From assembly GCF_008329585.1 (NCBI RefSeq), contig NZ_NPKP01000020.1, forward strand, positions 1 to 60,046: a stretch of 60,046 bases of DNA. The letters are read 5' to 3'. Every line of letters starts with the position of its first letter. Within the stretch, counting starts at the first letter, position 1. The position numbers were made by a program, and so were the translations under genes. The notes beneath the pieces were generated by a model that saw only the letters and a program-made list of their open reading frames with translations, was not told where the DNA came from and did no database searches. The DNA is from Mycolicibacterium sp. P9-22. Lineage in GTDB: Bacteria; Actinomycetota; Actinomycetes; Mycobacteriales; Mycobacteriaceae. Of this stretch, positions 33,845 to 43,469 are shown piece after piece.

Positions 33845-35470
33845 ATGAGTCAGACCGACCAGGTCCGGGAAGTAGATGCCCTCATTGTCGGCGCGGGCTT
33901 CGGCGGTATCGCCGCAGCGCGGAGACTGACCTCTGAGCTCGGCCTCGATGTCGTCGTCATCGATAAGGCGCCGGCCGTGGGCGGCACCTGGTACGCCAAC
34001 CGGTATCCAGGCGCACTGTCGGACACCCAGAGCTTCATGTATCAGTTCCCGTTCGAACACGAGCTCTTCCAGGACACGGACTGGAAGACGCGGTATGTGA
34101 CCGCGCCGGAGATCCGAACCTACCTCGAGGGTGCCGTGGATCAGTGGGGGTTGCGTTCGCGGTTCGAGCTCGAAACCGAGCTGCGGAGTGCGGTTTTCGA
34201 TGAAGCGTCGGCAGCGTGGGATGTCAGTACCGACAAAGGTGACTTTCGGGCGCGCTTCCTGATCACCGCTCTCGGTCTGTTGTCGCGTATCAACATTCCC
34301 GAGTTTCCCGGCATCGAGAGGTTCGCCGGCCGCATCGTGCACACCGCAGATTGGCCCGATGATCTCGAGTTGGACGGCAAGCGCATCGGAGTCATCGGTA
34401 ATGGCTCGACCGGTGTGCAGTTCATGACCGAGGCCGCCAAGGTGGCCGGACACCTGACCTCGTTCCAGCGAACCCCGCAGTACAGCGTTCCGGCCGGAAA
34501 CCGCGAGTGGACGCCCGAAGAGCTCCAGCATTTCAAAGAAACCTGCCAGGACCGGTGGGACGAATTTTCCCGTGTGAAACTTGGTTTCGGAATCGACGAG
34601 GAAACCCAGCGTGCGACTTTCGATGTCTCACCCGAGGAACGCGAAGCGATTTATGAGTGGGCGTGGCAGAAGGGCGGCAACTACACTTTTACCAACGAGA
34701 CTTTCTGCGACCTGACCTCGGACCACGCCGCCAACGAAGAAGCTGCGAACTTCATCCGTCGCAAGATTGCCGAGACGGTCACCGATCCCGAGACTGCGCG
34801 CAAGCTGACCCCCACAGAGATTTTCGCGCGCCGGCCGATCTGCGACTCAGGCTACTTTCAGATCTTCAACCAGCCCAATGTCACACTGGTATCCCTGCGT
34901 GAGGCACCGATCCGAGAGTTCACCGAGCACGGCATTGTCACCGAGGACGGTGCAGACCACGATATTGATATCTTGGTCCTGGCGACCGGTTTCGATGCCG
35001 TCGATGGTAGCTACCGCGGACTGAATATCCACGGCCGCAATGGCGAAACCCTCAACGAGCACTGGTCCGAAGGCCCACGAAGCCACCTTGGCATCACCGT
35101 CGCCGGCTTCCCGAACATGTTCATGATCCTGGGCCCTAACGGACCGTTCGTGAACCTCCCGCCGGCCATCGGGCTGCAGGCGAAGTGGATCAGTTCGGCG
35201 ATCGGTGCGGTGGTCGACACGCCAGGATCGTCGATCGAATTGCGTCCCGAGAGTGAAGAAGCCTGGCTGGCTGCCTGCCTGGACGCACTGGAAGGCTCCC
35301 TGTTTCTGGAAACGGCGTCCTGGATCTTCGGATCCAACATCCCCGGCAAGCGCAAGACCAAGACGGCGAACTTCTTCGTCGCCGGTCTGGACAAATTCAT
35401 CGAGATCGCCGACAGCGAATCCGCGAACGGCTACCCCAGTTATCAGATTCACGTGCCCTCCGCGGTCTGA
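33845..35470 (+). CDS. Type I Baeyer-Villiger monooxygenase (cyclohexanone-monooxygenase-like)
   Basis: 541 aa, the usual length for this class. FAD site GAGFGGIA (residues about 17-24), GGTWYANRYPGALSD, fingerprint FAGRIVHTADW (F160), NADPH site GNGSTGVQ, and the late LATGFDAVDGSY motif. GAGGAG precedes the ATG. NADPH- and O2-dependent conversion of a ketone, probably cyclic, to a lactone or ester is expected. Aldehyde dehydrogenase and FAH-family genes follow on the same strand. It is more like the CHMO group than the enzyme at 13150. Confidence 0.9.
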   Translation: MSQTDQVREVDALIVGAGFGGIAAARRLTSELGLDVVVIDKAPAVGGTWYANRYPGALSDTQSFMYQFPFEHELFQDTDWKTRYVTAPEIRTYLEGAVDQWGLRSRFELETELRSAVFDEASAAWDVSTDKGDFRARFLITALGLLSRINIPEFPGIERFAGRIVHTADWPDDLELDGKRIGVIGNGSTGVQFMTEAAKVAGHLTSFQRTPQYSVPAGNREWTPEELQHFKETCQDRWDEFSRVKLGFGIDEETQRATFDVSPEEREAIYEWAWQKGGNYTFTNETFCDLTSDHAANEEAANFIRRKIAETVTDPETARKLTPTEIFARRPICDSGYFQIFNQPNVTLVSLREAPIREFTEHGIVTEDGADHDIDILVLATGFDAVDGSYRGLNIHGRNGETLNEHWSEGPRSHLGITVAGFPNMFMILGPNGPFVNLPPAIGLQAKWISSAIGAVVDTPGSSIELRPESEEAWLAACLDALEGSLFLETASWIFGSNIPGKRKTKTANFFVAGLDKFIEIADSESANGYPSYQIHVPSAV

Positions 35471-35500
35471 CCACACCACAGCAACATTCGGGAGATAAAC

Positions 35501-36871
35501 ATGTCGACATACCAGACCATCAATCCCCGCACCGGCGCGGTGATCGCCGAATACACCATGATGACCGACGCCGAGGTCGCTGCAGCGCTGGACCGTGCCG
35601 ACAACGCATATGGCAAGTGGGCCAGCGGCACCAGTGAGCAACGGGCCGTTGTCCTGACGCGCATTGCGCAAGGCCATCGGGACCGAAGGGCCGAACTTGC
35701 CGAAGCGATGTCCATCGAGATGGGTAAGCCGATCGCCCAGGCCGAAGGCGAAGTGGAATTATCTGCCTCCATCTTCGACTACTACGCAGCCGAAGGCCCG
35801 CGGTTGCTTGCCGACGAATACATCGACGTCTCCGACGGCGGTCGGGCGATTTTGCGTACCGCTGCGGTAGGCACCGTCTTGGGCATCATGCCGTGGAACT
35901 TCCCGCTGTACCAGGTGGCCCGATTCGTGGCACCGAACCTGTTGCTGGGCAACCCGGTTCTGCTCAAGCACGCCCGCTCCTGCACGAGGATAGGTCTGCT
36001 GATCCAGGAGATTCTGCAGGATGCGGCGGTGCCCGCCGGGGTCTACGAGAACCTCATCGTGTCCACCGACCAGATCGCCGGACTGATCGCCGACCCCCGC
36101 GTGCACGGTGTCTCGCTCACAGGGTCAGAGGCGGCGGGTCGCACCGTAGCCGAGCACGCCGGTCGACATCTGAAGAAGTGCGTTCTGGAACTGGGTGGGT
36201 CGGATCCGTTCATCGTGCTGGCCGACGCTGACCTCAGCCAGGCCCTCGATCTGGCCGAGGCCGGCCGGTTCATGAACGCCGGTCAGTCCTGCACATCGGC
36301 GAAGCGCATCATTGTGCACGCCGACGTGTGGGATGAGTTCCTCGGATCCTTCATCGAGCGGGCAACGCGGTGGACTACTGGAGATCCGCTGGATGCGTCG
36401 ACCAAACTTGGCCCGATGGCCTCGGTTTCGGGTCGTGCCGAGGTCGCTGAGCAGGTAGATGACGCCGTTGCCAAGGGTGCCACGCTCCATTTGGGCGGCG
36501 GGGTTCCCGATGGCGCCGGCAGCTTCTATCCGGCTACTGTCCTCACCGGTGTCACACCAGATATGCGCGCCTACAGTGAGGAACTCTTCGGCCCGGTCGC
36601 CGTCTTGTACAAAGTCGGATCCGTGGACGAGGCCGTTCGGCTGGCCAACGATTCGCGCTTCGGGCTCGGCTCGGCGGTCTTCACCAAGGACGCCGCACTG
36701 GCCAACGATATCGCCGATCAGCTCGAAGTCGGCATGGTCGGATTGAACTCGCTCATCCGTAGCAAGCCCGATCTTCCGTTCGGTGGCGTCAAGGCCTCCG
36801 GGATCGGCCGGGAACTGGGACGCCTAGGTCTCGACGAGTTCGCCAACAAGAAGCTGCTCCGAATCTCCTGA
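35501..36871 (+). CDS. Aldehyde dehydrogenase (succinate-semialdehyde dehydrogenase-like)
   Basis: 456 aa. NAD-site PWNFPLYQ, catalytic Glu in LELGGSDPF and catalytic Cys in NAGQSCTSAKR are all present. EEIFGPV-like EELFGPVAVL and PFGGVKASGIGREL are standard. The 456-aa size matches the short GabD branch. It lies 30 bp after the BVMO gene. It likely oxidises the semialdehyde formed after lactone opening and alcohol oxidation. Confidence 0.9.
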   Translation: MSTYQTINPRTGAVIAEYTMMTDAEVAAALDRADNAYGKWASGTSEQRAVVLTRIAQGHRDRRAELAEAMSIEMGKPIAQAEGEVELSASIFDYYAAEGPRLLADEYIDVSDGGRAILRTAAVGTVLGIMPWNFPLYQVARFVAPNLLLGNPVLLKHARSCTRIGLLIQEILQDAAVPAGVYENLIVSTDQIAGLIADPRVHGVSLTGSEAAGRTVAEHAGRHLKKCVLELGGSDPFIVLADADLSQALDLAEAGRFMNAGQSCTSAKRIIVHADVWDEFLGSFIERATRWTTGDPLDASTKLGPMASVSGRAEVAEQVDDAVAKGATLHLGGGVPDGAGSFYPATVLTGVTPDMRAYSEELFGPVAVLYKVGSVDEAVRLANDSRFGLGSAVFTKDAALANDIADQLEVGMVGLNSLIRSKPDLPFGGVKASGIGRELGRLGLDEFANKKLLRIS

Positions 36872-36913
36872 CACACAGCATGTTCCGCAGATCATGACGA
36901 GAGAGATCAACCC

Positions 36914-37798
36914 ATGCGACTGATAACCTACTCCTCGGCCAATCGTTGGTTACCGGGCGTGCTGCACGGCGACAATGTGCTCAACTTGAACGACGTGCTC
37001 TACGCGGTCGGTCACGTCGACGGTCCGCCGTACACGTCGGTCCGCGATTTCCTGGAGGCCGCCGGCGGCAAGTTGGCGGAACTATCCGCTCGGATGGCTA
37101 ATGTGGCCGTCAGTGCGGTCGCACCGGCGGGCACCGTGGCCGAACTGCAGCTCGGTCCGCCGGTGTTGGACCCGAAGAAGGTGCTGTGCGTCGGACTCAA
37201 CTATTCCGATCACGTCGGTGAGACAGGTCGGGATTTTCCCACCCATCCCGACATCTTCTCGAAGTTCGCCAGCTCGCTGATCGGGCCTTTCGAGCCTATC
37301 GACTGCGGTGAGGTCAGTCCCAACATCGACTTCGAGGGGGAGTTGGCCATCGTGATCGGCCGGTCATGTCGACGGGTGAGCGACGATGAAGCCTTGAGCC
37401 ATGTCGCGGGGCTGACCGTTCTCAACGACATCAGCGCGCGCGATCTGCAGAAGCGCGGCACGCAGTGGCTACCGGGTAAGGCCGTCGACAACTCCACACC
37501 GTGCGGGCCGGCACTAGTGACTCTCGATGAGGTCAGCGACCCGCAGAATCTGGCTCTGCGCACCACCATCAATGGTGTCGAGGTCCAATCATCGAACACC
37601 AGCAAGATGATTTTCCCGATCGCACGGATCATCGCCTATATTTCGCATTTCCTGACACTGAGCCCCGGCGATATCATCGCCACCGGGACCCCAGAAGGAA
37701 TCGGCGCCAAACGCCAACCCCCGCAGTGGCTTCAACCGGGAGACAATGTCGAGGTTCAGATTCAGGAGCTCGGCTCGCTGATCAACATCATCAAATAG
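36914..37798 (+). CDS. Fumarylacetoacetate hydrolase family protein
   Basis: 294 aa. CVGLNYSDHVGE, DIFSKFASSLIGP, the metal-binding DFEGELAIVIGR (E-x-E type) and GDIIATGTPEGIG are the core FAH motifs. Members hydrolyse C-C bonds of acylpyruvates or act as hydratases or decarboxylases of ring-cleavage products. It ends the plus-strand unit BVMO-ALDH-FAH. The strong inverted repeat at 38210 lies 411 bp beyond the stop. Confidence 0.88.
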   Translation: MRLITYSSANRWLPGVLHGDNVLNLNDVLYAVGHVDGPPYTSVRDFLEAAGGKLAELSARMANVAVSAVAPAGTVAELQLGPPVLDPKKVLCVGLNYSDHVGETGRDFPTHPDIFSKFASSLIGPFEPIDCGEVSPNIDFEGELAIVIGRSCRRVSDDEALSHVAGLTVLNDISARDLQKRGTQWLPGKAVDNSTPCGPALVTLDEVSDPQNLALRTTINGVEVQSSNTSKMIFPIARIIAYISHFLTLSPGDIIATGTPEGIGAKRQPPQWLQPGDNVEVQIQELGSLINIIK

Positions 37799-38209
37799 GC
37801 TCTGGATAGAAGAAGCGCTACGGGCCAAAGTCCGCGGGCCGGTCAGCGATACCGCGTGGGCGCAGGTGCACGCCGCGAACGCTGTGCATCGGGTCTTTGT
37901 GGAGATCCGCCAGTTCTTCGGGTCCGCAGCCTCTGGCGGGCAATACAATGCCCTGGTCACGACATCGCATGATCAGCTGGGCTCGGCTGATGGCCATCTG
38001 CGAGCTTTCGAAGCTGTTCGGAAAAGCGGTCCACCACCGCCGATCTCGGCGCAGTCATCTCGACGTGCACTAGTTCGGTGGGCGCTCGCCTTTTGAGTGT
38101 CCTGCGCGACACGGTTGTTCAATGTGTCGACAATGGCCTACGCGACAGCTGATGCCCAACGTGATAGGTCGGTACCCTTGGGAATCTGCTGCCGTAGATA
38201 ACCATTGGG
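37799..38209. other. Gap without a supported gene
   Basis: Between the FAH gene and the strong inverted repeat no frame gives a recognisable protein. On the minus strand a short frame with GIVLPARGCGPEELADLHKD (about 37880-37940) looks protein-like in composition but matches nothing I know. It may be the relic of a gene. Confidence 0.35.
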
Positions 38210-38257
38210 GTTCTCGTCTGATCCGCACAGCCAGGACTGTGTGGATCAGACGAGAAC
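38210..38257. terminator. Very long hairpin (21-bp arms, 6-base loop) between convergent genes
   Basis: Arms 38210-38230 and 38237-38257 pair at 20 of 21 positions around the loop CCAGGA, the outer ends reading GTTCTCGTCTG and CAGACGAGAAC. It lies between the FAH gene (plus) and the SDR gene (minus, stop at 38314), where a two-way terminator is expected. Arms this long are unusual for a terminator, and no T-run follows, so the remains of a small mobile repeat are an alternative. Confidence 0.6.
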
Positions 38258-38313
38258 ACGCGAACGCCGGTGGCCTCAGTCATGGCGTCGTGAGCAGACA
38301 GTTCGGGACAGCA

Positions 38314-39081
38314 TCAGATCGCCAGTTCGCCACCATCGATACGGAACGTTGAACCAGTGATGAAACCGGCTTCTTCCGACGCGAGGTAGGCGTAAAGCGC
38401 CGCGACCTCACTGGGCTCCCCCATTCGCTGCAGCGGGACCGTACCTTCGAGGAACTCCGCTCGAAAACGCAGCGGATCTCGGCCTGTGCGTGCGCTCATC
38501 ACCTCGACATCGGCAAAGTTCAGTACCGTCTCGATCTGACCAGGGGCCACCGCGTTCGCGGTGATCTGATACTTGGCAAGTTCGCAGGCCAGCGCCCGCA
38601 TCAGTGCCATGACTGCGGCCTTACTCGTCGCATACGCCGTTGAAGGGGCATGCCCTTCGCCACGCAGTCCCGAGATCGATGAGGTAGCGAGAAGCCTACC
38701 TCCATGGCGCTTCTCAATCATGACGCGCGCTGCGGCCTGCAGGGTCAGCATGACGCCTATCAGGTTGACGTCGATGACGCGCATCCATGACTCGCGACTA
38801 CCGTCCACAAAATCCTCGATCTTGCCGACGCCTGCGTTGGCGACACAGACGTCGAGACGCCCCGTTTCCGCGGCTTGTGCCGCGGCTGACGCCATGGCTG
38901 CGTCGTCGGTCACGTCCGCCTCGATCCATGTCAACTTCGAATGTGTGCTGCCATTTGCCGTCACCGTGCGGTCGATCGCGAAGACGGTGGCGCCCTCGGC
39001 AAGGAATCGATCGACCGTCGCGAGTCCGATTCCGTTGGCGGCGCCGGTGACGAGTGCCGTCTTGCCTTCGAGCCTGTTCAT
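38314..39081 (-). CDS. SDR family oxidoreductase
   Basis: 255 aa. TGAANGIG (dinucleotide), VANAGVG, ATSSISG and YATSKAA, ending TGSTFRIDGGELAI. AGGA precedes the ATG. It lies 57 bp after the ABC ATPase on the same strand and is probably the last gene of the transporter operon, acting on the imported compound. The substrate is unknown. Confidence 0.87.
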   Translation of the reverse strand: MNRLEGKTALVTGAANGIGLATVDRFLAEGATVFAIDRTVTANGSTHSKLTWIEADVTDDAAMASAAAQAAETGRLDVCVANAGVGKIEDFVDGSRESWMRVIDVNLIGVMLTLQAAARVMIEKRHGGRLLATSSISGLRGEGHAPSTAYATSKAAVMALMRALACELAKYQITANAVAPGQIETVLNFADVEVMSARTGRDPLRFRAEFLEGTVPLQRMGEPSEVAALYAYLASEEAGFITGSTFRIDGGELAI

Positions 39082-39138
39082 GTGGTTCCTGTCTGGTCTG
39101 GGTTGATTGAAGGTGGTGAAGCGGGGTCGACGGTTCGC

Positions 39139-40269
39139 TCACGCCGCCGGCGCGTCCGACTCGGCCTGCTCGCCGTAGTCGGAATCCTCAACGAAGAGCA
39201 GATCCTCGGGATGCCAGGAAACGGTCACGTCATCGCCCTGCGCCACGGAAGCGAAGCGATTATCATTGGTACCCGCCCGTAGCTCGAGGCCGGCGGCTGT
39301 GCGGACAAGAAGGTCGAAAGCCGTACCTGTAAAGGTGATCCGCTGCACGACAGCATGCACTGAACTTGCCGACGCCTCCCCATGGCCCGGGTCGACCCGG
39401 ACTCGGTTGTGAGGCAGCACAGCTGCCAGCGGAACCCCGTCGGTACTCCACGCGGGAGCTCTTCCGCGCAACGTGATTGCGGGGCTCGACAACTCACAGA
39501 TGTCGGCCGACCTCCGGACGTCGCCGCGGATCACCGTTCCCACGTCGATGAAGCGTGCGACATAGCTCGTCCGCGGGTTGCGATAAAGTTCCAGGGGCGA
39601 ATCGATCTGGACGATGCGCCCTTTGTCCATGATGGCGATGCGGTCGGCGATCGCGCACGCTTCTTCTTGATCGTGGGTCACGTGGACAAAAGTGGTGTCC
39701 GCTTCCCGTTTCAATTGCGCGAGCTCGTCCTGCATCTGGCGGCGCAACTTGAGGTCCAATGCGCCGAGTGGTTCGTCCAACAGAACCACGGATGGACGGT
39801 TGACAAGTGCCCGTGCCAGCGCTGCGCGCTGTTGCTGACCGCCCGAGAGTTCGTTGACCCGGCGCTGCTGCCAGTTGGGCAGCCCGACGAGCGCCAGCGC
39901 CTCGGCCACTCTGCGGTCCTGCTCGGCCTTGGATACTCGGCTCATCTGGAGTCCGAAGGCAACGTTGGCGCCCAACTTGAGGTGGGGGAACAGAGCGTAG
40001 CTCTGAAATACGGTGTTCGTCGGTCGGCGGTACGGTGCGAGCCGCGTCACATCCTGACCATCGATGAACACCGAACCCGCATCCGGATCGACGAACCCTC
40101 CGATGATCCGAAGAATTGTCGTCTTGCCGCACCCGCTTGGGCCCAGCAATGCGAAGAGCTCGCTGCGCTCGACGTCGAACGAGATGGCATGTCCGTCCGC
40201 GCCGAGAGCGCGGTCATGCTGGCCTGGGTACCGCTTCTGCAAGTCGTTGCAGCGAAGAGTGACTGTCAT
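39139..40269 (-). CDS. ABC transporter ATP-binding protein (PotA-like)
   Basis: 376 aa. Walker A GPSGCGKTT (residues about 43-51), signature LSGGQQQRAALARAL, Walker B VVLLDEPLGALD and a C-terminal TOBE-type domain with VSWHPEDLLFV. This is the layout of spermidine/putrescine or Fe/sulfate-type import ATPases. It works with the fused permease at 40310 and the binding protein at 42100, all in one minus-strand operon. Confidence 0.92.
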   Translation of the reverse strand: MTVTLRCNDLQKRYPGQHDRALGADGHAISFDVERSELFALLGPSGCGKTTILRIIGGFVDPDAGSVFIDGQDVTRLAPYRRPTNTVFQSYALFPHLKLGANVAFGLQMSRVSKAEQDRRVAEALALVGLPNWQQRRVNELSGGQQQRAALARALVNRPSVVLLDEPLGALDLKLRRQMQDELAQLKREADTTFVHVTHDQEEACAIADRIAIMDKGRIVQIDSPLELYRNPRTSYVARFIDVGTVIRGDVRRSADICELSSPAITLRGRAPAWSTDGVPLAAVLPHNRVRVDPGHGEASASSVHAVVQRITFTGTAFDLLVRTAAGLELRAGTNDNRFASVAQGDDVTVSWHPEDLLFVEDSDYGEQAESDAPAA

Positions 40270-40309
40270 GTTGATCTCGATCCGATCGTGAATGTTCCGA
40301 GGGCAGGTG

Positions 40310-42103
40310 TCAGGCGGTAGGGGCGAGGCTCAGCATGTCGGCTGCGCCGGCGGCGCCATCCTTGCGCCGGCCGATGAACCCGATCACGCATCCGATGACG
40401 AGCAGCAGAGCAGAGGTGACCAGCAGCATGGTTGATAACGCAACGATTTCAGGTGTCACGCTGAACCGCAGTTGACCAAAGATGTACAGCGGCAGCGTCG
40501 TATCTGACCCCGTTACCAACGAGGTGAGAATGAACTCGTCCATCGAGGTGGCGAAAGCGACCAGAGCGGCGGCCACGATGCCCGGCAGCGCCTGGGGGAT
40601 CGAGATCCGCACCAGGGCGCGAAATGGTGTTGCGCCGAGGTCCAGCGCGGCGAGTTCGAGGTTGGGATCGAGTCCCTCCAAACGAATCAGCACCATCAAC
40701 GTGACGATGGGCAATGTCAGCACGATATGGCCGACGATGATTGTCCACAAGCCGCGGTCCACTCCCATCGCGTTGAGCCCGATGATGATGGCCAACGCCA
40801 ACAACATCGGAGGGAGGAAGAGCGGCAACGCGATTGCCCCGATGCTCAACGCGCGCCAGCGCCCCTTGCTGCGTGCCAGTTGTACCGCCGCGATGGTGCC
40901 GATGACCACGCTGACACCCACCGATACCGCGGCGACCTGCAAGCTGGTCTTGAGGCCGGAGACGAGTAGATCATCGGCGAACACCTGAGCGAACCATTTG
41001 GTGGTGAACCCGGTGAAGGGAAACCCGATTGTCGGACTGCTGTTGAACGACAACGCGACCAGCAGCCCGATCGGTGCATACAAGAAGAACATGAACAGCC
41101 CCGAGTACCCGGCCAGCACCGGGGCCCGCGCCGGTGTGTAGGCGCGGGTATAGGCGCCGACGGATTGCGAGCCACCGCCCAGCACACGCATCAGCACGAG
41201 CATTGCGAAGACCGCAAACATGAGGATCATGGCCAACGCCGAGCCGAATCCCCACTGTACGGAGGCGCCGAACTGGTTGGTGATCAGATTCGAGTACAGG
41301 TAACCCTCTGTGCCGCCGATCAATTGAGGCGTCACATAGTCGCCGAGCATGGTGATGAAGCTGAATACGAAGCCGGCGATCAGGCCGGTGCGGGCTATCG
41401 GCAGCGTGATGCGGACCCACCGTCGCCATGGTCGCGCCCCCAGGTCTGCGGCGGCCTCGAGGATGGCAGGGTTCATCCGCTCGATCGCGATGTAGCTCGT
41501 GAGGAAGGCGAGTGGAAACAGCATGTAGATGAACGTGATGACGATGCCGGACTTGTTCGAGCCGAGAATGGCGAGCGGAGACTCGGTGAGACCGGCGTCG
41601 ATGAGCAGTTGATTGAGTATTCCGCTGTCTCCGAGAAGGTTCAGCCAGACGAACACCCGGATCAGGTAGCTGGTGAAGAACGGAAGCACCGCCAGCAGAA
41701 CCCAGAGCAGGCGGCGTGGCGGGCGCACCTTGGTTGCGACGTAGTAGGCGAATGGGAACGTCAATCCTACGGTGAGGGCGGCGGCGAGGCCGACGAACAG
41801 GAAGCTACGGACCAGCGACATCCAGTAGTTGTCATCGGTGAAGAATCGCGCGTAGTTGTCGAGCGTCCATTCGTGCACGACCTGCTGGTCGACCGTCGGC
41901 CATAGTGAGTAGACGACCAGCACTCCGATCGGCAACACGACGCCGACCAGAATGACGGCGACGGCCGGCAAGCTCAGCAGCGGGCTCTGCAGGTGCAGAT
42001 GCCGTTCGATCGCGCGCCGCCAGGCCGCGGCCTTGGGCGCCGGCAAGCCCGGGGTGTGCTCGGTCATGGTGTCTGGGTCATCGATGAGGGTCTTCACGCT
42101 CAC
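40310..42103 (-). CDS. Fused ABC transporter permease (PotB-PotC in one chain)
   Basis: 597 aa, about twice the usual size. The first half carries the permease EAA loop EAAADLGARPWRRWVRITLP, and the second half a second one, ELAALDLGATPFRALVRI. Each half has about six transmembrane helices, so one polypeptide supplies both membrane subunits. GTG at 42103 overlaps the stop of the binding-protein gene by 4 bp; an ATG at 42067 is possible. No frameshift is needed, so the fusion looks natural. Confidence 0.88.
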   Translation of the reverse strand: MSVKTLIDDPDTMTEHTPGLPAPKAAAWRRAIERHLHLQSPLLSLPAVAVILVGVVLPIGVLVVYSLWPTVDQQVVHEWTLDNYARFFTDDNYWMSLVRSFLFVGLAAALTVGLTFPFAYYVATKVRPPRRLLWVLLAVLPFFTSYLIRVFVWLNLLGDSGILNQLLIDAGLTESPLAILGSNKSGIVITFIYMLFPLAFLTSYIAIERMNPAILEAAADLGARPWRRWVRITLPIARTGLIAGFVFSFITMLGDYVTPQLIGGTEGYLYSNLITNQFGASVQWGFGSALAMILMFAVFAMLVLMRVLGGGSQSVGAYTRAYTPARAPVLAGYSGLFMFFLYAPIGLLVALSFNSSPTIGFPFTGFTTKWFAQVFADDLLVSGLKTSLQVAAVSVGVSVVIGTIAAVQLARSKGRWRALSIGAIALPLFLPPMLLALAIIIGLNAMGVDRGLWTIIVGHIVLTLPIVTLMVLIRLEGLDPNLELAALDLGATPFRALVRISIPQALPGIVAAALVAFATSMDEFILTSLVTGSDTTLPLYIFGQLRFSVTPEIVALSTMLLVTSALLLVIGCVIGFIGRRKDGAAGAADMLSLAPTA

Positions 42104-43263
42104 CCGCCCACGATCTCATCGTAAGCCCGTGCCCACTCGGCCGGATTGTCCGGCGGGCCCTGGAAGACCAGGTGTTTGGCATTCTCCGGCTGGTCCCCGC
42201 CGTGGCTGTAGATGTTCTCGGCGGCTTCACCACCGGCTGCGATCTGGCGCTCGGTGGATTCCCGGTTGCAGGGGGAGAAGCCATAGGTTTGGTACAGGAA
42301 GTCCTGGACGGGAGCGCTGCTCCATACATCCATGAAGCTCAACGCGTTCGCCCGATTCTTGGCACCGGCAACCAGTTGCATACCGTCGATCCAGCCCAGC
42401 GAGCCTTCCTTGGGGATGACAGCCTTGGCGACCTCGCTACCTGCGGTCTTGTTGAGTTTCGCCGCTGCAGCGAGGTTTGAGGCTTGCCCGATCCAGGCCT
42501 TCTCAGACCGGATGGCGTTCGCGAAGATGTCATCGCTGGGTCCGATCTGAAAAGGCTTCAGTTGGGCAAGATGCTCTGCGGCACTGTTTAGTTCGTCTCC
42601 AGTCATGGCATAGATCTTGTGTTTGGGCACCCCGAGGCTCAGTCCGCTCACGGCCAGGAAGTCCTCGGGCGCGCCCTTGAGAATGACCTTGCCCTTGGGT
42701 ACCTGACCGTCCCACATCGCGCTCCACGAGTAGGGCTCGGAAGGTTGGAACGCCACCTGGGTGTTCCACATCAGTGCGAGAGAATCCCAGAGATTCGGAT
42801 ACAGGATGACCTTGTTGGGCTCCAGGATGTAGGGCAGCGCGGTGTCTTCCCGGAATATCGGATAGAGCTGCTGGTACGACGGGACCTCGGTGATATCGAA
42901 TGCCTCGATCAAGCCGGCCTTGTAGTAGGTTGGCGACCAACCGCAGTTGGCGAAGACGATGTCGTAGTTTGCGCCGCCGCCGGCCTTCAGTTTGGTGAAC
43001 ATCTCTTGATCGGTCTCCGCCGGCACGCCCCTAACCGAGAGTCCGGCGTCGCTCATCATCTTGGTGATCTCCGGATCGACATAGGACGACCAACCCAGGA
43101 CGACGACTTCGTTGTCACCCCCGCCGCTGGAACCGCATCCGGATAGCGCGCCGACTGCCAAGCCGCCCGCTACGGTCAGGGCGGATGCGCCGAGAAAGCG
43201 GCGCCGAGACAGCATTCGGGCTGCCGGCGGCTGCGTGCCCTGAGTGGTGTCGGAAGTGGCCAT
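42100..43263 (-). CDS. Tat-type lipoprotein, extracellular solute-binding protein (PotD/F-like)
   Basis: 387 aa. The N-terminus has SRRRFLGASALTVAGG, a twin-arginine signal, then LSGCGSS, a lipobox with the Cys to be lipidated. The mature part, starting NEVVVLGWSSYVDPEI, resembles polyamine-binding proteins. AAGGAG lies before the ATG at 43263; a longer GTG frame upstream would run through the operators. It hands its ligand (polyamine, amine or amino acid-like) to the permease. Confidence 0.9.
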   Translation of the reverse strand: MATSDTTQGTQPPAARMLSRRRFLGASALTVAGGLAVGALSGCGSSGGGDNEVVVLGWSSYVDPEITKMMSDAGLSVRGVPAETDQEMFTKLKAGGGANYDIVFANCGWSPTYYKAGLIEAFDITEVPSYQQLYPIFREDTALPYILEPNKVILYPNLWDSLALMWNTQVAFQPSEPYSWSAMWDGQVPKGKVILKGAPEDFLAVSGLSLGVPKHKIYAMTGDELNSAAEHLAQLKPFQIGPSDDIFANAIRSEKAWIGQASNLAAAAKLNKTAGSEVAKAVIPKEGSLGWIDGMQLVAGAKNRANALSFMDVWSSAPVQDFLYQTYGFSPCNRESTERQIAAGGEAAENIYSHGGDQPENAKHLVFQGPPDNPAEWARAYDEIVGG

Positions 43264-43307
43264 GGTTTCTCCTTGGCGGGCGACGGGCTCGACTCCGGCA
43301 CGTTCAC

Positions 43308-43337
43308 TGGATCGATCCAATTTATTGGATCGATCCA
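43308..43337. promoter_or_regulatory. Tandem LacI-type operators TGGATCGATCCA
   Basis: Two identical perfect 12-bp palindromes at 43308-43319 and 43326-43337, 18 bp centre to centre, lie 45-75 bp before the binding-protein ATG. The central CG and the sequence fit LacI-family sites. The LacI gene ends 132 bp upstream. Binding there should block the ABC operon. Confidence 0.8.
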
Positions 43338-43469
43338 CCGTATGGCACCGGTCACACCGTGTCAACCGCTGGGGGAATGAATCGAAAGACGGACGCCGAC
43401 GACGGGCATTGTGCGAGAAACGGCGGTATTGGTGAGGCGGTGATCTGTGCCCAGGCCGGTCGCAGAGGG

